This document shows positions 42,711 to 50,118 of a stretch of 56,852 nt of DNA, piece by piece. The stretch covers positions 1 to 56,852 of the forward strand of contig QZJP01000078.1 of assembly GCA_003599345.1 (NCBI GenBank), written 5' to 3'. The translations under genes and the position numbers were made by a program. The notes under the pieces are model-generated. The model searched no databases. It saw nothing but the letters and a program-made list of their open reading frames with translations, and was not told where the DNA came from. Numbering within the stretch: the first letter of the stretch is position 1; each line of letters begins with the position of its first letter. Source of the stretch: Bacillota bacterium (GTDB lineage Bacteria > Bacillota > Sulfobacillia > UBA995 > UBA9673).

Positions 42711-43844
42711 ATGTCCGCGCGGGCGCCGAGCCAACCGGCGTCCGGCGCCGTCTCCGCGCGGGCCGGACTTGCGGCCCTCGCGCTGGTGACGCTCGTCTGC
42801 GTGCCTTGGGCCGCAGCCGAGGCGGCCACCGAGGCGTCTGGTCGCGAGCAGATCGCCGGGCCGGCCCAAGTAGTCCGGTCCGTCGCGACCGATCAGAAGG
42901 TTGTCGCCCTGACGTTCGATGCCGGCTCGGACGCGGGGCACACCCAGGTCATCCTGGACATCCTCCGCGAACAAGGTGTCCGGGCCACGTTCTTCCTCAC
43001 GGGGCAGTGGATTGACAGCTACCCGGACCTGGCCCAGGCCATAGCTTCCGGGGGCCACGACGTCGGCAACCACACCTACACCCACCCCCACATGACCGGA
43101 CTCGACGAGGAGGAAATCCAGGAGCAACTCACTCTCACCGAGGACAAGGCCGTGGCCGTGTCCGGCAGAAGCCTCAAGCCCTACTACCGTCCTCCGTTCG
43201 GCGAGCACGACGACAGGGTCGGCCGGCTGGCCGCCGCCGAAGGCTACCCCCAGGTCGTGATGTGGTCAGTCGACTCCATGGACTGGAAAACAATACCGGC
43301 CGACGAGCTTGTCAGCCGCGTCGTGGACAACGTCGCCCCCGGCGGCATAGTCCTCATGCACGTCGGTTCTCAGACCAACGAACCCGAGGCCCTGCCGCGG
43401 ATTCTCGGGGAACTGGCCCGCAAGGGCTACCGGTTCGTCACTTTGTCGGAGCTCCTGGCCCTCGCGGAACCCGCGGGCGGAACCGTGTCCTACACGGTCG
43501 CCCCGGGAGACACCTTGTCCTCGATAGCCAGGCGTTACCACGTCAGCGTGTCCTCGATCATCGAAGCCAACGCCATCCGGGACCCGGACACGCTCCAGGC
43601 GGGAGCCGTGCTCATCATACCGGTGGCAGGCGGGAGCGGGGGGAACCCTCCGTCCGGCGGTGACCCCGGGACCGGCGGGCCCGGCCCGGGCGAGGACCAG
43701 GGCGGCTGGGGAAAGGACGATCCCGGCGGCAACCAGGGCTCCCCGCGGGGCATCCTCGGCTGGCTCGCGCGGACCTGGACGGCCCTGAACCGGTTCTGGG
43801 GCGCCGTGTGGGGACTCCTCAGGCGGCTCGTACCGGAAATCTAG
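42711..43844 (+). CDS. Polysaccharide deacetylase (NodB) with LysM domain, secreted
   Basis: Extracellular deacetylase of peptidoglycan or another GlcNAc polymer (CE4 family). From ATG 42711 (behind GGGGGCG) a signal peptide is seen (SARAGLAALALVTLVCVPWA). The NodB motifs are TFDAGSD, HTYTH, RPPFGEHD, DSMDW and LMHVG; the first is a known variant of TFDDGP. A LysM domain (YTVAPGDTLSSIARRYHVSV) binds glycan. A Gly/Pro-rich linker follows, and the last 40 residues are Trp- and Arg-rich (GWLARTWTALNRFWGAVWG), an amphipathic tail. An alternative start is TTG 42588, giving 418 residues. Such enzymes can act in spore cortex or cell-wall maturation. Confidence 0.88.
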   Translation: MSARAPSQPASGAVSARAGLAALALVTLVCVPWAAAEAATEASGREQIAGPAQVVRSVATDQKVVALTFDAGSDAGHTQVILDILREQGVRATFFLTGQWIDSYPDLAQAIASGGHDVGNHTYTHPHMTGLDEEEIQEQLTLTEDKAVAVSGRSLKPYYRPPFGEHDDRVGRLAAAEGYPQVVMWSVDSMDWKTIPADELVSRVVDNVAPGGIVLMHVGSQTNEPEALPRILGELARKGYRFVTLSELLALAEPAGGTVSYTVAPGDTLSSIARRYHVSVSSIIEANAIRDPDTLQAGAVLIIPVAGGSGGNPPSGGDPGTGGPGPGEDQGGWGKDDPGGNQGSPRGILGWLARTWTALNRFWGAVWGLLRRLVPEI

Positions 43845-44680
43845 GAGCGACCCGAACGTGCGGCCGTGAGTTCGGGTACATTCTTGAGCAAGGCCTCGAG
43901 CACGCGAAGCACGGACGCCTTGAGTTCCTCGGTCCCGAAGGCCGGCCGCCATTCACGCCACAGCTCGTCGCTGACGACCAGCACGTTGGCCACGGACAGT
44001 GACCGGAAGCGGCCCAGGGCGTACATCGCCGATGTCTCCATGTCTACTCCCACCACGCCGGCTTCCCGGTACTTGTCGATCTTCCAGATGAACTCGCGAT
44101 AGGGAGCGTCGGTCGTCCAGTGCGGGCCGCGTGCGACCTCCATGCCGGCCCGGCCGAGAACCGCCTCCAAGAGGCCCGCCAGGACCGGATCGGGTCCCAC
44201 CTTCACGTCCGGAGGAATGTAGTGGAAGGACGTCCCTTCCTCGCGGACGCACTCGCCCGGAATGATGACCGAACCGACCGGCGCTTTCTCCTGCAAGCTC
44301 CCCGACAGCCCGACGCCGATGAACCTGCGGGCTCCGGCGGCGGCCAGGTCCTCCATTTCAGCCACGGTCCCGGGGGCCCCTAGCGGGAACGTGACGAGGG
44401 AGACCCCGGCTCCCCCAACCTCGCCCGAGTAGAGGATGGGATGGGACGCCGAGCCGTAGGGCCAATCCTGCGTGGGGCAGGCCCCGGAGGCTCCGACCAG
44501 GTACTCGGTCACCCAGTGGAACCAGGTGCCGATCACCAGTGGGGAGACTCCGAAGTCCTCGAGGCTCGCCGGGAGGCCCCTCCGGGCGCGCTCGCGGAGG
44601 CAGTGCTCCAAGTACATCAGGGGGGTGAAACGGACCCTCTCGCCGTCATCGCCAGCCGAATCAGCGCCTGCCCGGCTCAA
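43841..44680 (-). CDS. Purine/uridine phosphorylase family protein
   Basis: Nucleoside phosphorylase (PNP_UDP_1 fold) that releases a base from a nucleoside with phosphate. 279 residues. Motifs: GVGLSGSLQEKAPVGSVIIP, DAPYREF and VVGVDMETSAMYALG with the conserved Met-Glu of the ribose site. The first 40 residues (MYLEHCLRERARRGLP) are typical of a subgroup acting on nucleosides. Start taken as TTG 44680, which overlaps the stop of the phosphatase gene as TTGA and has GGAGGTGG at a spacing of six to eight bases. The base substrate (purine or uridine) is not certain. Confidence 0.85.
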   Translation of the reverse strand: MSRAGADSAGDDGERVRFTPLMYLEHCLRERARRGLPASLEDFGVSPLVIGTWFHWVTEYLVGASGACPTQDWPYGSASHPILYSGEVGGAGVSLVTFPLGAPGTVAEMEDLAAAGARRFIGVGLSGSLQEKAPVGSVIIPGECVREEGTSFHYIPPDVKVGPDPVLAGLLEAVLGRAGMEVARGPHWTTDAPYREFIWKIDKYREAGVVGVDMETSAMYALGRFRSLSVANVLVVSDELWREWRPAFGTEELKASVLRVLEALLKNVPELTAARSGRS

Positions 44681-45288
44681 CCCAGCCACCTCCGAGAGAC
44701 GTTCAGCGCCAGGAGACGCGGGTTCGGACCCCACTCGACCACGGTGAGCCCGCAGTTATCGATGTAGAGCGAGTCCAGGTGCTGACCTGTGAGTCCGAGG
44801 ACATGGGACACGAGTGCCCTCACCGGTCCACCGTGGGTCACCACGCCCACGGTTTGCGCCGGGTGCTTCTCGGCGAGCTCCGTCGCGGCCTGGGTGACCC
44901 TGGCGACCATGTCGCGGAAACTCTCGCCGCCGGGCGCCGTGGTCCCCACCGGGTCTCGCTGGTCCGCCTCCCACCAATCGGGGTAGAGTTCCCGCAACTC
45001 TGCGATTGTGTACCCCGCCAAGGCCCCGGCGTCGAACTCACGCCACCTGTGGTCCGGCGAGACGGACAGGCCTTTGGGGAAGCATTCCGCGACGATGCGC
45101 GCCGTCTCGAGAGCCCGCCCGAGATCCGAGCTGTAGAGCGTGCCCAGGGGTAAGCGCGATATCCAGGTGCCAAGCTCCAGGGCCTGTCCGCGGCCGTGGT
45201 CGTTCAGGGGCACGTCGAGTTGGGCCTGCCATCGCCGCTCGCGATTCCAGTCGGTCTGGCCGTGGCGTATCAAGTACAAGGTGACCAT
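44677..45288 (-). CDS. Histidine phosphatase family protein
   Basis: Acid-phosphatase/phosphoglycerate-mutase-fold enzyme of 203 residues. Catalytic LIRHGQTDWN, the Arg in the YSSDLGRALETA block, catalytic acid region REFDAGALAGYTIAEL and second His in VVTHGGPVRAL are visible. Such proteins dephosphorylate small molecules including phosphoglycerate and alpha-ribazole phosphate; the exact substrate is open. The start is ATG 45288; an open frame upstream is a shadow of the repeat element. It is cotranscribed with the nucleoside phosphorylase, so dephosphorylation of a nucleotide before phosphorolysis is a plausible pathway. Confidence 0.85.
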   Translation of the reverse strand: MVTLYLIRHGQTDWNRERRWQAQLDVPLNDHGRGQALELGTWISRLPLGTLYSSDLGRALETARIVAECFPKGLSVSPDHRWREFDAGALAGYTIAELRELYPDWWEADQRDPVGTTAPGGESFRDMVARVTQAATELAEKHPAQTVGVVTHGGPVRALVSHVLGLTGQHLDSLYIDNCGLTVVEWGPNPRLLALNVSRRWLG

Positions 45289-45400
45289 GGTCTCAGTTAT
45301 TTGCCTGTTCGCCCGGGGTTCCCTCCAGACGAGCGCCGGAACCGGCGCCCCAGCCGCCTTCAGACCCGCGGGTGCGCCCGCGCGCCCGGGACCGCACACC

Positions 45401-45464
45401 GTACCGAGACAAGGGACCAAGACAAAGGACCAACACAAAGGGGCAGGTCCCTTGACCTGCCCCT
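45401..45464. repeat. Three 13-base tandem repeats followed by a perfect hairpin
   Basis: Units at 45401-45413, 45414-45426 and 45427-45439 read GTACCGAGACAAG, GGACCAAGACAAA and GGACCAACACAAA; units two and three differ at one base. Directly after, AGGGGCAGGTC (45439-45449) pairs with GACCTGCCCCT (45454-45464) over four bases. On the minus strand the hairpin is followed by TTTGTGTT, so it can act as a terminator for the CD3324-type gene at 45632. The intergenic stretch 45289-45631 (343 bases) contains only this element. Confidence 0.7.
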
Positions 45465-45631
45465 TCGCCCATCCCCGTTACACCGGCCCGACGGCTGGCC
45501 CGGGGGCCTGTCGCCAGGCTAGCGCTCTCCGGGGATGACAGACGTGGCCTTGCGCACGCCATCACCCCCCTCCGAGTTCGTGTTCGCGGGCCGGCACCGC
45601 GTACCAAGCATAGCCCGGGGCTACCGGTCTT

Positions 45632-45934
45632 TCAGCCCACAAAACGAGATGACTCGTTCTTTCCTCCAGGCCCCGTGGCAGCCAGGATCTTGCGGATTGA
45701 GTCGTGGCCCAGGTGGAACTCGGCCATAAGCTGTTCGATGGTCGCCCCCTGGGCCTTGCGACGCCTGATGGCTTCGTTGCGGCGGGCCAGGTCTCTCCTG
45801 GCTCCGCTCCTCTCGCCCCAGCCGATCCGTTCGCCGGGGCGGGGGACGTAGAGCTGTGTCCCCGGGGCGTACTGCTGGAGCTCCGCCAGAAGATCCGGGG
45901 GCAGGACCTTCGCGGCGTTTCTGTAACGGGACAA
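45632..45934 (-). CDS. CD3324-family small DNA-binding protein (Mor-like HTH)
   Basis: A 100-residue protein of the clostridial CD3324 family. The pattern SRYRNAAKVLPPDLLAELQQ, then APGTQLYVPRPGE, RRDLARRNEAIRRRK and a helix-turn-helix (GATIEQLMAEFHLGHDSIRKI) is typical. Its role as a transcription factor is inferred from fold; targets are unknown. Start TTG 45934 behind GAGGAGG. It reads toward the tandem-repeat hairpin that probably terminates it. Confidence 0.82.
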   Translation of the reverse strand: MSRYRNAAKVLPPDLLAELQQYAPGTQLYVPRPGERIGWGERSGARRDLARRNEAIRRRKAQGATIEQLMAEFHLGHDSIRKILAATGPGGKNESSRFVG

Positions 45935-45968
45935 CTCGACCAGGCCTCCTCGCGCCTACAAAGCAAGA

Positions 45969-45991
45969 GCCGCGGGGCGACGCCCCGCGGC
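45969..45991 (-). terminator. Terminator of the small minus-strand gene
   Basis: GCCGCGGGGC (45969-45978) and GCCCCGCGGC (45982-45991) form a perfect 10-base stem with a 3-base loop. On the minus strand it is followed by TCTTGCTTTG, a broken T-tract. It stands eight bases after the stop of the small frame at 46000. Confidence 0.55.
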
Positions 45992-45999
45992 CGGCCTGG

Positions 46000-46218
46000 C
46001 TAGAGGGATTTCAGGCGGCTCTGGAGGGGGCGCGCCGGGAAGACGCTCGACTTCTCGACCTCATCCTCACGGCACCCCACCTCCTCGAACAAGATTCTGA
46101 CTGTATAACCATAACCCCTCAGACCGTCCAGGGTCAAGTAGTGCAAGAAGGACGACAGTACTAGGTAGAAGGTATCAAGGAGTGGGGGGGACCGGGGAGA
46201 AAACTCCCGTCCGTGCAC
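46000..46218 (-). CDS. Small protein of unknown function
   Basis: Up to 72 residues (GTG 46218), with a coherent core SSFLHYLTLDGLRGYGYTVR followed by ILFEEVG and a tail FPARPLQSRLKSL. The core recalls short clostridial DUF6514-like proteins, but this is a guess. Support for coding: a hairpin terminator lies exactly eight bases after the stop, and the stretch is less GC-rich than its surroundings. No good ribosome site is seen before GTG 46218, so the true start may be internal, and the whole frame may be spurious. Confidence 0.4.
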   Translation of the reverse strand: MHGREFSPRSPPLLDTFYLVLSSFLHYLTLDGLRGYGYTVRILFEEVGCREDEVEKSSVFPARPLQSRLKSL

Positions 46219-46242
46219 CCTGTCCGGTTGGAGGAGACGCTC

Positions 46243-46917
46243 ATGCCGCTAGCACAGGAAGATCTCGCCGGCTTCACGGCACACGTCCGGAAAGCCATGT
46301 TCGACGGAGCCCGGACCCACCGCTGGCCGGATAACTTCACCAACCTGTGGCCGAACATAACCCCCGAGTACCGCTTCCAGCACACGCTCCACGTACTGAA
46401 GTTCGTCGAGATGCTGCAGCGGGAGGACGGAGGAGACCTGGAGGTTCTGCAGACTTCGGCGATCTTCCACGACGTCTCCCACTTCTCATGCCACTACGAC
46501 GTTCACGGCCGGGTCTCGGCCGAGATGGCCAGAACCTACCTCGTGGAGCGCGGGCTGGACTCGACTTTCGTGGACCGGGTCTACCAGACCATCGACGACC
46601 ACGCCTCGGACAAGCCTCCGTCCTACTACCTCACCGACGCGCCGGTCGAGTCAATCATCCTCATCGAGGCGGACCTGGCCGACAAACTCGGGCCGAACGG
46701 CGTAGTGACCCACCTCCTCCTGTCAGGCTACAACAGGCGTCTCTGGCAGGCCACCAACGAGGCCCTGGAACGTTTCGTCATCGGGCGTGGCGAGAGAGCT
46801 CTCTCGTCCGGCAAGATCAGGTGGACGCCGGCCGGTCGTCGCCTCATCGAAGAGCGGCTGGCCTGGGTCAGACGCTTCCTGGGGGAGATACGAGAGGATA
46901 TCGCCTGCGTGTTCTAG
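46243..46917 (+). CDS. HD-domain hydrolase
   Basis: A 224-residue HD-domain protein. The ligands are His in RFQHTLHVLK, the HD pair in AIFHDVSHFSCHYDVHG, His-Asp in TIDDHASD and Asp in IEADLADKLG. The segment after HD carries several extra His and a Cys (HFSCHYDVH), unusual. It probably hydrolyses a phosphorylated nucleotide or a related small molecule. Start ATG 46243 with GGAGGAGA at a spacing of five bases; GTG 46213 is upstream without a ribosome site. The kinase gene follows by 32 bases, so the two form a unit. Confidence 0.82.
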   Translation: MPLAQEDLAGFTAHVRKAMFDGARTHRWPDNFTNLWPNITPEYRFQHTLHVLKFVEMLQREDGGDLEVLQTSAIFHDVSHFSCHYDVHGRVSAEMARTYLVERGLDSTFVDRVYQTIDDHASDKPPSYYLTDAPVESIILIEADLADKLGPNGVVTHLLLSGYNRRLWQATNEALERFVIGRGERALSSGKIRWTPAGRRLIEERLAWVRRFLGEIREDIACVF

Positions 46918-46949
46918 AGGTCCGTGACACCGCGAGACCGGGGGAGGGG

Positions 46950-47780
46950 ATGTGGGGGTTGGATCTCGGGTCTCTCGTCGGGCGCGGGAAGCGTGCCGAC
47001 GTCCACGCCTACGGCGATGGCCGCGTCCTAAAGCTCTTCGTCGACGGGACCGATTCCGGGGAGGCCGCCGGTGAGGCTGAGGCGACCAAGGTCGTCCACG
47101 ACTTGGGCCTGCCGGCTCCGGCGTGCTTCGGGACTGTGACCGTCGGGGCGCGGCCCGGCATTGTCTTCGAACGGGTGGACGGCCCTACCATGCTTGCGGA
47201 CTTCCTGGCCCGTCCCTGGCGGACTCTTGCAGTTGCCAGGCAGATGGCCGAGCTGCACGCGGTCATACACGGTGCCGTCATCTCCGACCGCTACCCGAGC
47301 CAGCGTGAGGCCGTGAGGCGGAAGATACTGGCGGCCGGGAGACTCGATGAGAACCTGAGAGACGCCGCGCTCAAGGCCCTGGCGGCCCTTCCCGACGGAG
47401 ACCGCGTCTGCCATGGCGACTTCCACCCGGGTAACGTGATACTCGGCCCACGGGGTCCCGTGGTCATCGATTGGCAGGACGCCAAGCGAGGCAACCCGGC
47501 GGCCGACATCGCCAGAACGGTCCTGCTCGCCCGGCACGCCCCGCTCCACTTCCCGCCAGGTCCTCACAGGGTCGTCCTGACGCTCCTGACCCGCCTCCTC
47601 GTCACCGGCTACCTGAGATACTACTCCCGGCTGAGGCCCCTCCGGCTCTCGGACGTCAGGGCATGGCTCCCGGTGCTGGCCGCCGCGAGGCTACGTGAGG
47701 GGTTAGAGGTCGAGGAGACCGCTCTTCTACGGCTCGCCGGCCTACTCGCCGGCCGGGATCCCACCTGCCGGCCCGAATGA
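46950..47780 (+). CDS. Aminoglycoside-phosphotransferase-fold small-molecule kinase
   Basis: A 276-residue protein-kinase-like fold (APH/choline kinase superfamily). A Lys in ADVHAYGDGRVLKLF is the ATP-binding residue, VCHGDFHPGNVIL is the catalytic Brenner motif, and VIDWQDAKRGNPAADIA has the metal-binding Asp. The substrate is not known; family members phosphorylate sugars, choline, nucleosides or drugs. No resistance context is seen. Start ATG 46950, behind GGGGGAGGGG. The pair HD hydrolase-kinase suggests a phosphorylation/dephosphorylation cycle on a shared metabolite, as inference. Confidence 0.8.
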   Translation: MWGLDLGSLVGRGKRADVHAYGDGRVLKLFVDGTDSGEAAGEAEATKVVHDLGLPAPACFGTVTVGARPGIVFERVDGPTMLADFLARPWRTLAVARQMAELHAVIHGAVISDRYPSQREAVRRKILAAGRLDENLRDAALKALAALPDGDRVCHGDFHPGNVILGPRGPVVIDWQDAKRGNPAADIARTVLLARHAPLHFPPGPHRVVLTLLTRLLVTGYLRYYSRLRPLRLSDVRAWLPVLAAARLREGLEVEETALLRLAGLLAGRDPTCRPE

Positions 47781-47844
47781 CGCAAAACAGGCATTTGGCG
47801 TCACTGTCAGAAGGGTTTCCCGCTGCTTCTCAAACCTGCTGCTC

Positions 47845-48771
47845 TTAGAGGTAACGCACCTGGTGCTTCTTCACGTGCCTCTTGAGCTCTTCGTTGTCCC
47901 TTACTCCCGCGTAGAGCATGGTCGTGTCCAAGGACTCGTGACCCGCCAACTTCTGGACTTCCCTGGGGTTGGCGCCGCTGATGAGGAGCTGAGTCACCCA
48001 CGTTGCCCTCAGCTTGTGCGGCGTGATCTTCTTGTCGAGGCCGGCGGACTGGGCAAGCCCTCTGACGATGCGCTGGATCTGCACGTGGGAGAGCCGCCCC
48101 TTGTTGCGGCTGACGAACAGCGGCTCCCCGTCGGGATCGGCCGGGACCTCCGGCCGAACCTTGAGGTAGGCCTGGACGTACTCTACGGCTTCGTCCGACG
48201 GCGGGACGATACGCTCCTTGTCCCCTTTTCCGACTACGCTGAGCCAGCCGTTCATCATCGCTTCGCGCCAGGTATCGAGGTTGAGGGACACGAGTTCGCT
48301 GATGCGGAGCCCTGAACCCAAGAGCAGGGTCAAGAGGGCCATGTCCCGAGCTTTCCGGAAGCTCTCGAACTCCGTCGCCGGCTCGCGCTTCCAGACCTCC
48401 AGAATCAGCCTGGACCCTTCGTCGAGCTCGAGGAAGACTGGAGAGCGGCGGGGGCGCTTCTGGGTTGAGACGTGCGCGGCGGGGTTTTCACCGTCGCTGA
48501 TCACTCTCGCGCCGACCATGAACTTGTAGAGACCCTTGATGGCGGCGAGGACCCGGTTTCTTCCCGCCGCCGAGTAGCGGCGCCCGTCCTTGCGGACCAG
48601 CCCCGAGAGGAACTCCTCGATGTCGGCTCTCGTAATGTCCTCGGGGTCGCTCCTGCCGGTCGTCACGGCCCAGTGCAGGAAGAGCCCCAGGTCCCGCCGG
48701 TATTCCTCCCGGGTAGCGGCCGAGAGCCTGAGGGAGCCCAGATAGCGTTCCACATGGTCCGCGAGGGCCAC
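47845..48771 (-). CDS. XerC/XerD-type tyrosine recombinase
   Basis: A 308-residue tyrosine recombinase. The catalytic set is visible: Arg in GLRISELVSL, Lys in VVGKGDKER, HKLRATW, the late His in LAGHESL and Tyr in TTMLYAGV. The N-terminal SAM-like domain contains LSAATREEYRRDL. Size and motifs match the chromosome-dimer-resolving Xer group. I chose GTG 48771 because GAGGAGGT (48786-48779) then has a 7-base spacing; the open frame runs back to 48972. There is no att-like duplication or integrase neighbourhood. It lies 239 bases downstream of the SOS-controlled small gene on the same strand and may share its transcript. Confidence 0.88.
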   Translation of the reverse strand: MALADHVERYLGSLRLSAATREEYRRDLGLFLHWAVTTGRSDPEDITRADIEEFLSGLVRKDGRRYSAAGRNRVLAAIKGLYKFMVGARVISDGENPAAHVSTQKRPRRSPVFLELDEGSRLILEVWKREPATEFESFRKARDMALLTLLLGSGLRISELVSLNLDTWREAMMNGWLSVVGKGDKERIVPPSDEAVEYVQAYLKVRPEVPADPDGEPLFVSRNKGRLSHVQIQRIVRGLAQSAGLDKKITPHKLRATWVTQLLISGANPREVQKLAGHESLDTTMLYAGVRDNEELKRHVKKHQVRYL

Positions 48772-49010
48772 GTCCTGTACCTCCTCGCCACCCCGTTCGA
48801 CCCGCCCCCACACAAGCCCTTCACGCCTCCGCTTGGGCGCCCGCGCTAAAAGCGTCGTTCCACGCGAGCCGGCCGGACTGGCTTCAGGCTCGAACGTGGG
48901 CCTTGTCTCGCCACCGGCTAACGATGAGTGCGGCAGCGGGCCCTCCCTACCTCCCCTCCCCTGCGCGAACACCAGTTCGTACCTTATTCTCGCGGCATCC
49001 CTGCGAGCGG

Positions 49011-49229
49011 CTATCCCGCGGCGAGTTGTTCGCCGATTCCGCCCTCCTGAGCGTCCTGCCGCCCGGCCGCGGAAGAAGAGCCGCCTTTCGACCCCTCCCC
49101 CACGCGACCGCTACGCCCGGTGCTGCCGGTAGGGCGGGAAACGGGAACGGGGATGAGCCGTCCGTCGGGTGCGCTACGCGCGGCGACGGCATACTTGTAG
49201 GTGCCTCGATCTTTGATTTGGATTCGCAT
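49011..49229 (-). CDS. Small unknown protein divergent from lexA, likely SOS-controlled
   Basis: A 72-residue protein from ATG 49229, with GAGGAGGT (49245-49238) eight bases upstream. The first 38 residues (MRIQIKDRGTYKYAVAARSA, then PDGRLIPVPVSRPTG) look like a small folded unit; the rest is Gly/Ser-rich and probably disordered. There is no membrane segment and no LysM domain, so it is not YneA, the usual divergent partner of lexA in bacilli. A near-consensus promoter with a LexA box just downstream of its -10 controls it. No family recognised. Confidence 0.7.
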   Translation of the reverse strand: MRIQIKDRGTYKYAVAARSAPDGRLIPVPVSRPTGSTGRSGRVGEGSKGGSSSAAGRQDAQEGGIGEQLAAG

Positions 49230-49309
49230 TGCTACGAACCTCCTCATAGTCCGAGTCCGGTCTCGGGTCAAAGGTTCTCCACGGGCGTCTCCATCGCCGG
49301 AGAACCGGG

Positions 49310-49323
49310 CGAACACGTGTTCG
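49310..49323. promoter_or_regulatory. LexA box 1
   Basis: CGAACACGTGTTCG, a perfect palindrome that fits the Bacillus-type SOS box (CGAAC-N4-GTTCG). It lies nine bases downstream of the -10 of the minus-strand promoter, where bound repressor would block the unknown small gene. Confidence 0.92.
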
Positions 49324-49331
49324 CTTCCCCT

Positions 49332-49360
49332 ATTCTAGTTGCCGCCACAGGCCTAGTCAA
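49332..49360 (-). promoter_or_regulatory. Sigma-A promoter of the divergent small gene
   Basis: On the minus strand TTGACT (49360-49355) and TAGAAT (49337-49332) with a 17-base spacer. It is a strong promoter, repressed by LexA through box 1. Confidence 0.85.
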
Positions 49361-49370
49361 GAGCTACGGG

Positions 49371-49384
49371 CGAACAATTGTTTG
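49371..49384. promoter_or_regulatory. LexA box 2
   Basis: CGAACAATTGTTTG, one base off the perfect palindrome. It covers the -35 of the lexA promoter and so provides autoregulation. The two boxes lie 61 bases apart, about six helical turns. Confidence 0.9.
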
Positions 49385-49410
49385 CCTTTCGACCGCCAAG
49401 CCCCTATAAT
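49382..49410 (+). promoter_or_regulatory. Sigma-A promoter of lexA
   Basis: TTGCCT (49382-49387) and the perfect TATAAT (49405-49410) with a 17-base spacer. LexA box 2 overlaps the -35. Confidence 0.88.
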
Positions 49411-49435
49411 GGAGGCGACCAGAGGAGGTGCGTGA

Positions 49436-50047
49436 GTGCCGTCCCTTACGTCGAGGCAGAAGCAGATACTCGAGTTCGTCAAGAAGTACATGCGGGAGAA
49501 GGGTTATCCCCCGTCGGTCCGGGAGATCGGGGAGAACGTAGGCCTGAGTTCCAGTTCGACCGTCCACGGGCATCTGTCGAGGCTCGAGGAGAAGGGCTAT
49601 CTCCGCCGCGACCTCTCCAAGCCTAGGGCCATCGAGCTCCTCGAGGACGAGGAGCGGGCCGTCCAGAAGCACCGGCTGGTCAACGTCCCGCTCGTCGGCC
49701 GAGTCACCGCCGGGGAGCCGGTGCTGGCCGTCCAGAACATCGAGGACTACGTCCCGCTGCCGAGAGACCTCGCCGGCGGAGAGGGCTCCTTCCTTCTCGC
49801 GGTCCGGGGCGACAGCATGATCGGCGCGGGTATCAACGACGGCGACCTGGTCATCGTCCGGCCGCAACACTCCGCCGACGAGGGAGACATCGTGGTGGCC
49901 ATGATCGAGGACGAGGCCACGGTGAAACGTTACTATCGCACCAGAGGGGCCGTGAGACTGCAACCGGAGAACCCCGCCCTGGAGCCGATTATCAGCCGCG
50001 ACGTTACCATCCTCGGCAAGGTCATCGGGCTCATCCGCCGGTTCTAG
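49436..50047 (+). CDS. lexA: LexA repressor, SOS regulator
   Basis: A 203-residue repressor with an N-terminal winged helix ([22 protein letters not shown]; written as segments [11 protein letters not shown] and [10 protein letters not shown]) and a C-terminal self-cleaving domain: cleavage site Ala92-Gly93 in VTAGEP, nucleophile Ser127 in RGDSM, base Lys164 in ATVKRYY. Start GTG 49436 with AGAGGAGGTG upstream. RecA filaments trigger cleavage and release of repressed genes after DNA damage. Two boxes upstream control it and the divergent small gene. The dinB gene in this window has no such box. Confidence 0.96.
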   Translation: MPSLTSRQKQILEFVKKYMREKGYPPSVREIGENVGLSSSSTVHGHLSRLEEKGYLRRDLSKPRAIELLEDEERAVQKHRLVNVPLVGRVTAGEPVLAVQNIEDYVPLPRDLAGGEGSFLLAVRGDSMIGAGINDGDLVIVRPQHSADEGDIVVAMIEDEATVKRYYRTRGAVRLQPENPALEPIISRDVTILGKVIGLIRRF

Positions 50048-50118
50048 TCCCGTCACCGGGCAGAGCCGGACCCTTTCCTCGGACGGACGGGTCCCGTCCC
50101 GCTCCGTCCGGTCTCAGC

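Noticed and set aside
47845-48771. Tyrosine recombinase taken as a phage or island integrase
   Set aside because: The length and motifs match chromosomal Xer proteins, there is no att repeat or tRNA next to it, and the neighbours are housekeeping genes.
48772-48972. 67-residue N-terminal extension of the Xer recombinase
   Set aside because: Low-complexity; GTG 48771 has GAGGAGGT with correct spacing and gives the normal family length.
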